DNA of 8,220 bases from Bacillota bacterium (GTDB lineage: Bacteria; Bacillota; Clostridia; DSM-8532). The notes beneath the pieces were generated by a model that saw only the letters and a program-made list of their open reading frames with translations, was not told the origin of the DNA and did not search any database. Below are positions 5,709-8,220 of the stretch, piece after piece (within the stretch, counting starts at the first letter, position 1; each line of letters opens with the position of its first letter). The position numbers were made by a program, and so were the translations under genes. The stretch covers positions 1 through 8,220 of the forward strand of contig JAEYPI010000022.1 in the NCBI GenBank assembly GCA_023410885.1, read 5' to 3'.

Positions 5709-6587
5709 ATGGACAAGAAGAACACCAAATACCTGTATATGTTCATATGGCCGGGAATTCTGGGTTTTTTAGTATTCCAGTTTATCCCCATTATCTATGC
5801 GTTTGTGTTGAGTCTGTTCAAGTTTAATGGGTTCACCCAGGCAACCTTTATTGGAATAGAAAATTATGCACGAATGTTTACTGACAAAAGCTTCTGGCAG
5901 GCCTTAGGTAATACTTTGTACATGCTGGTGTTCCAGCTGCCGCTGAACCTTATTGTCGCGCTGATGCTGGCGGTGCTGCTCAATCGTAATTTAAAGGGGA
6001 TAGGGCTTTTCAGAACCATCTATTATATCCCAACGCTTTTACCCCAGGTTGCGGCTGCCATTATCATCTCATCTCTGCTTAGTAATAAGTATGGTCTTTT
6101 GAACAGAGTATTGATCTTAATTGGATTACAGCCTGTCAACTGGCTGTTCGATCCATCGGTTGTCAAAATGTCCATTGTTCTTGTCGGACTGTGGTCGGTG
6201 GGCAGAGGAATGGTCATCTACCTGGCCAATCTCCAGGGTATTTCACCGTCTTACTACGAATCGGCCGATATAGACGGTGCAAACGCTGTTCAGAAATTCT
6301 TCGGCATAACCCTTCCCCTATTGACACCGTCCATTCTTTACAATCTGATTATCGAAGCCACGTTCATTTTCCAATTGTTTACGCCTTCCGCCATCATTAC
6401 ACAGGGAGGACCCCAGGGGGCGTCCACATTCTATGTATATAAGCTGTACCTTGACGGGTTCAGACATTCTCAATTAGGGTATGCCTCCGCGCAGGCTGTC
6501 ATGCTTTTCTTTATCATGATACTCTTTACCGTATTATCCATGAAGAGTTCCCAGTCCTGGGTGCATTACGAAGGGGGAGAAAAGTAA
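5709..6587 (+). CDS. Sugar ABC transporter permease, MalF/UgpA type
   Basis: 292 residues. ATG 5709 follows AAGGTG (5698-5703) by 5 bases. The protein is an inner-membrane permease with about six hydrophobic segments, the first at residues 10-37 (WPGILGF, FIPIIYAFVLSLF) and the last near 262-277. The cytoplasmic EAA loop that docks the ATPase is at 182-205 (ESADIDGANAVQKFFGITLP). This pattern and length match the CUT1 carbohydrate-uptake family, first permease of the pair, without the long extra N-terminal segments of enterobacterial MalF. It works with the following permease and the lipoprotein encoded after it. It overlaps the next gene by one base (TAATG), suggesting translational coupling and equal amounts of the two subunits. 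Sugar specificity is not visible. Confidence 0.93.
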   Translation: MDKKNTKYLYMFIWPGILGFLVFQFIPIIYAFVLSLFKFNGFTQATFIGIENYARMFTDKSFWQALGNTLYMLVFQLPLNLIVALMLAVLLNRNLKGIGLFRTIYYIPTLLPQVAAAIIISSLLSNKYGLLNRVLILIGLQPVNWLFDPSVVKMSIVLVGLWSVGRGMVIYLANLQGISPSYYESADIDGANAVQKFFGITLPLLTPSILYNLIIEATFIFQLFTPSAIITQGGPQGASTFYVYKLYLDGFRHSQLGYASAQAVMLFFIMILFTVLSMKSSQSWVHYEGGEK

Positions 6588-7441
6588 TGAAAAGTGTCAG
6601 CCTGAAAACAAAGTTCAACCATACGTTGCTCTATCTGCTTCTTATTTTGCTTGCGGCTGTTTATTTACTTCCGCTTTTGCAGATCATTGGGAATTCCTTG
6701 AAAACCTATTGGGAAACACAGGCGCTTCCTCCGAAGTTTGTTCCTGATAACCCGCAATGGGTTAATTATGTGGATATATGGGACAAATTAGATCTTCCGC
6801 TGGTCAGGTGGCTGTTCAATTCTATGTTTACGACTTCCATGATTGTTCTGGGTATTGTTGTTTCCTGCAGCTTTATTGCATACGGCTTTTCCAGATTTAA
6901 TGGAAAGGGAAAGAACTTCTGGTTTGCAGCTATCATGTGCACCATGTTCATACCCATTTACGCGAAAATCATTCCTGTGTATGTCATCTATGGCAAATTG
7001 GGGTTTGTGGACAACTTTCTGGCACTGATTGTGGAGCCGTTCTTTGGAAGCGCTATGTATATGTTCCTTTTCAGGCAGTTTATACTCTCAATCCCCAGGG
7101 ACTTGGATGAAGCGGCATTAATTGACGGGGCCGGGTTCCTCAGGATATTTATCAAAATCATTGTTCCCATGCTGAAACCGGCAATAGCAGCTGTCGCCAT
7201 ATTGGCCTTTGTGGCAGCCTGGGGAGATTATTTCACGCCTATGATTTTCTTAAGAACACCCGAGAAATTTACTATTTCCATTGGTCTGGCCTTCATAAAC
7301 AGCACGGTTGTGTCGGGAAGATCAAATGCACATTGGCTGGCGGCGGTAACAGTGATTACATCTATTCCGTCACTACTCATCTTCTTCAGCGCACAAAAGT
7401 ATTTTATAGGCGGATTGACGGTGGGGGCCATTAAGGGATAG
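6587..7441 (+). CDS. Sugar ABC transporter permease, MalG/UgpE type
   Basis: 284 residues. ATG 6587 overlaps the stop codon of the upstream permease by one base, and a GGGGGAG purine run lies about ten bases upstream. It has an N-terminal membrane segment (residues 13-34, LLYLLLILLAAVYLLPLL), further hydrophobic segments near 82-100, 112-134, 143-162 and 198-212, and one near the C-terminus. The EAA loop is at 173-198 (DEAALIDGAGFLRIFIKIIV then PMLKP). The protein ends in GGLTVGAIKG, a C-terminal form common in this subfamily (GG...GA.KG). It is the second CUT1 permease and should pair with the product of the preceding gene in the membrane. A 64-base gap with a hairpin separates it from the binding-protein gene. 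Confidence 0.93.
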   Translation: MKSVSLKTKFNHTLLYLLLILLAAVYLLPLLQIIGNSLKTYWETQALPPKFVPDNPQWVNYVDIWDKLDLPLVRWLFNSMFTTSMIVLGIVVSCSFIAYGFSRFNGKGKNFWFAAIMCTMFIPIYAKIIPVYVIYGKLGFVDNFLALIVEPFFGSAMYMFLFRQFILSIPRDLDEAALIDGAGFLRIFIKIIVPMLKPAIAAVAILAFVAAWGDYFTPMIFLRTPEKFTISIGLAFINSTVVSGRSNAHWLAAVTVITSIPSLLIFFSAQKYFIGGLTVGAIKG

Positions 7442-7452
7442 AACTGAACTCG

Positions 7453-7476
7453 AATCTATTTAACTTAAAATAGATT
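7453..7476 (+). other. Intercistronic hairpin between permease and binding-protein genes
   Basis: AATCTATTT (7453-7461) and AAATAGATT (7468-7476) form a perfect 9-bp, AT-rich stem with the six-base loop AACTTA. No U-tract follows, so it is not a classic terminator. Hairpins at this place in sugar ABC operons can protect the downstream binding-protein mRNA or attenuate read-through; which applies here is inference. Confidence 0.5.
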
Positions 7477-7505
7477 GAAGTAATGGAATTTGAGGAGGAG
7501 AAACT

Positions 7506-8220
7506 ATGAAGAGCTCAAGTTTTAAGAAGATGATTGCAGCTGTGTTATGTCTGGTTATGGTCATTTCTATGGTAACAGGTTGCGGGAGCAACAAACCGGT
7601 ATCGGACCCCGCATCTCAGAGCCCAAGTGATTCTGCAAAGCCTGTAGAAACATCCCAAACTCCGACAGTTGTTTCCGGAAAAATTAAGTACAATTTCTGG
7701 GGAGATGCTTCCCAGCTTGAGGCCATCAACAAGCAGATTGCCCAATTCAAGGAGCAATATCCCAATGTAGATGTTGTAGCCAACGCATCCGACTGGGGTA
7801 CATATTGGGAAAAGCTTAGAACCGAATCGGCCGGTGGTCAGGCTCCTGACACCTTTGCAATGTCTACCACGGCATTTCTGTCCTATTTCGCTTCCCTGGG
7901 GTTTTTAAAGAATGTAGGCGAACTGGATAAGAGCGATGACAGCTTTGATATCGGCATGTTCAATCCCGCTGCTATAGAACTCTGCTCATATGACAGCGAG
8001 GTTGTTGCGCTGCCTCAGGATATGAATGTTATCGTCATGGCGTACAATGTCGATATGTTTAAAGCTGCTGGTGTGAATCCGCCTTCTGATGACTGGACCT
8101 GGAATGACTTGCTTGAAGCAGCCAAGCTGCTCACGCTGGATGCTAACGGCAACAATTCAACATCCCAGAAATTTGATAAGAACAATGTTTCACAGTGGGG
8201 TATTGCCAATGTGTCGGATT
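7506..8220 (+). CDS. Sugar ABC transporter substrate-binding lipoprotein (3' end outside window)
   Basis: About 238 codons are visible from ATG 7506; the gene runs off the right edge. AGGAGG (7493-7498) lies 7 bases before the start. It begins MKSSSFKKMIAAVLCLVMV and has lipobox VTGC with C26 as the lipidated cysteine, so the protein is anchored to the outer face of the membrane. A Ser/Pro/Thr-rich spacer (about 27-56) follows, then the binding domain: IKYNFWGD (first strand), LEAINKQIAQFKEQYPNVDV, the SDWGTYWEKL segment typical of carbohydrate binders, VVALPQDMNVIVMAYNVDMF, and TWNDLLEAAKLLT. This is the family 1 extracellular solute-binding pattern (SBP_bac_1/8). LDANGNN resembles the calcium-binding or loop motif seen in some members. 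It should deliver sugar to the two permeases encoded upstream. The ligand is not identifiable, and a possible ATPase or further catabolic genes would lie beyond the window. Confidence 0.92.
   Translation, partial: MKSSSFKKMIAAVLCLVMVISMVTGCGSNKPVSDPASQSPSDSAKPVETSQTPTVVSGKIKYNFWGDASQLEAINKQIAQFKEQYPNVDVVANASDWGTYWEKLRTESAGGQAPDTFAMSTTAFLSYFASLGFLKNVGELDKSDDSFDIGMFNPAAIELCSYDSEVVALPQDMNVIVMAYNVDMFKAAGVNPPSDDWTWNDLLEAAKLLTLDANGNNSTSQKFDKNNVSQWGIANVSD

Noticed and set aside
1..8220. Mobile elements, CRISPR arrays, tRNA or rRNA genes
   Set aside because: No transposase or integrase motif, no regularly spaced repeats, and no tRNA-like TTCGA arm with a matching acceptor stem were found on reading both strands.

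Overview
The window looks like chromosomal DNA of a low-to-moderate GC, Gram-positive, Clostridia-like bacterium. This rests on strong AGGAGG-type ribosome binding sites, a lipoprotein solute-binding protein with a Ser/Pro/Thr-rich spacer, sigma-A promoters, and a secreted enzyme whose domains are joined by the TPSPTPSP linker common in polysaccharide-degrading clostridia. The genus is an inference; no marker gene is present.

Layout. At 3-539 (+) lies the 3' end of a MerR-family regulator with a TipAS-type drug-recognition domain, cut by the window edge. A 338-base non-coding stretch follows, holding a long hairpin (795-831) that separates it from the converging gene. At 878-2809 (-) is a secreted 643-residue protein: signal peptide, DUF4832-type TIM-barrel-like domain, beta-sandwich, proline linker and C-terminal CBM9-like domain. 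It is a probable glycoside-active enzyme of unknown specificity. Its 410-base upstream region carries a candidate promoter overlapped by a palindrome, a possible 40-codon leader ORF (2933-3055) with a strong ribosome binding site, and a ribosome binding site followed directly by ATG-TAA. At 3220-4257 (-) is a LacI-family repressor.

Divergent from the repressor is a four-gene (+) operon: a Gfo/Idh/MocA-family NAD(P)-dependent oxidoreductase (4565-5665), two sugar ABC permeases (5709-6587 and 6587-7441, overlapping by one base) and a lipoprotein sugar-binding protein (7506 to the window end, truncated). Its promoter is clear: TTTACA, 17 bases, TATACT with an upstream TG. A LacI-type palindrome with a central CG (4500-4513) lies at the expected transcription start. 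A related site lies just downstream of the repressor's own promoter (4279-4291).

How it fits together (inference): the secreted enzyme cuts or binds an external glycan, the lipoprotein and permeases import the released sugar or oligosaccharide, the oxidoreductase acts on the imported sugar, and the LacI protein represses the operon and probably itself until an inducer sugar appears. No transporter ATPase is visible; it may lie outside the window or be a shared MsmK/UgpC-type subunit. The main novelty is the uncharacterised DUF4832/CBM9-like enzyme and its elaborate leader. Nothing in the window requires a wholly new class of system.
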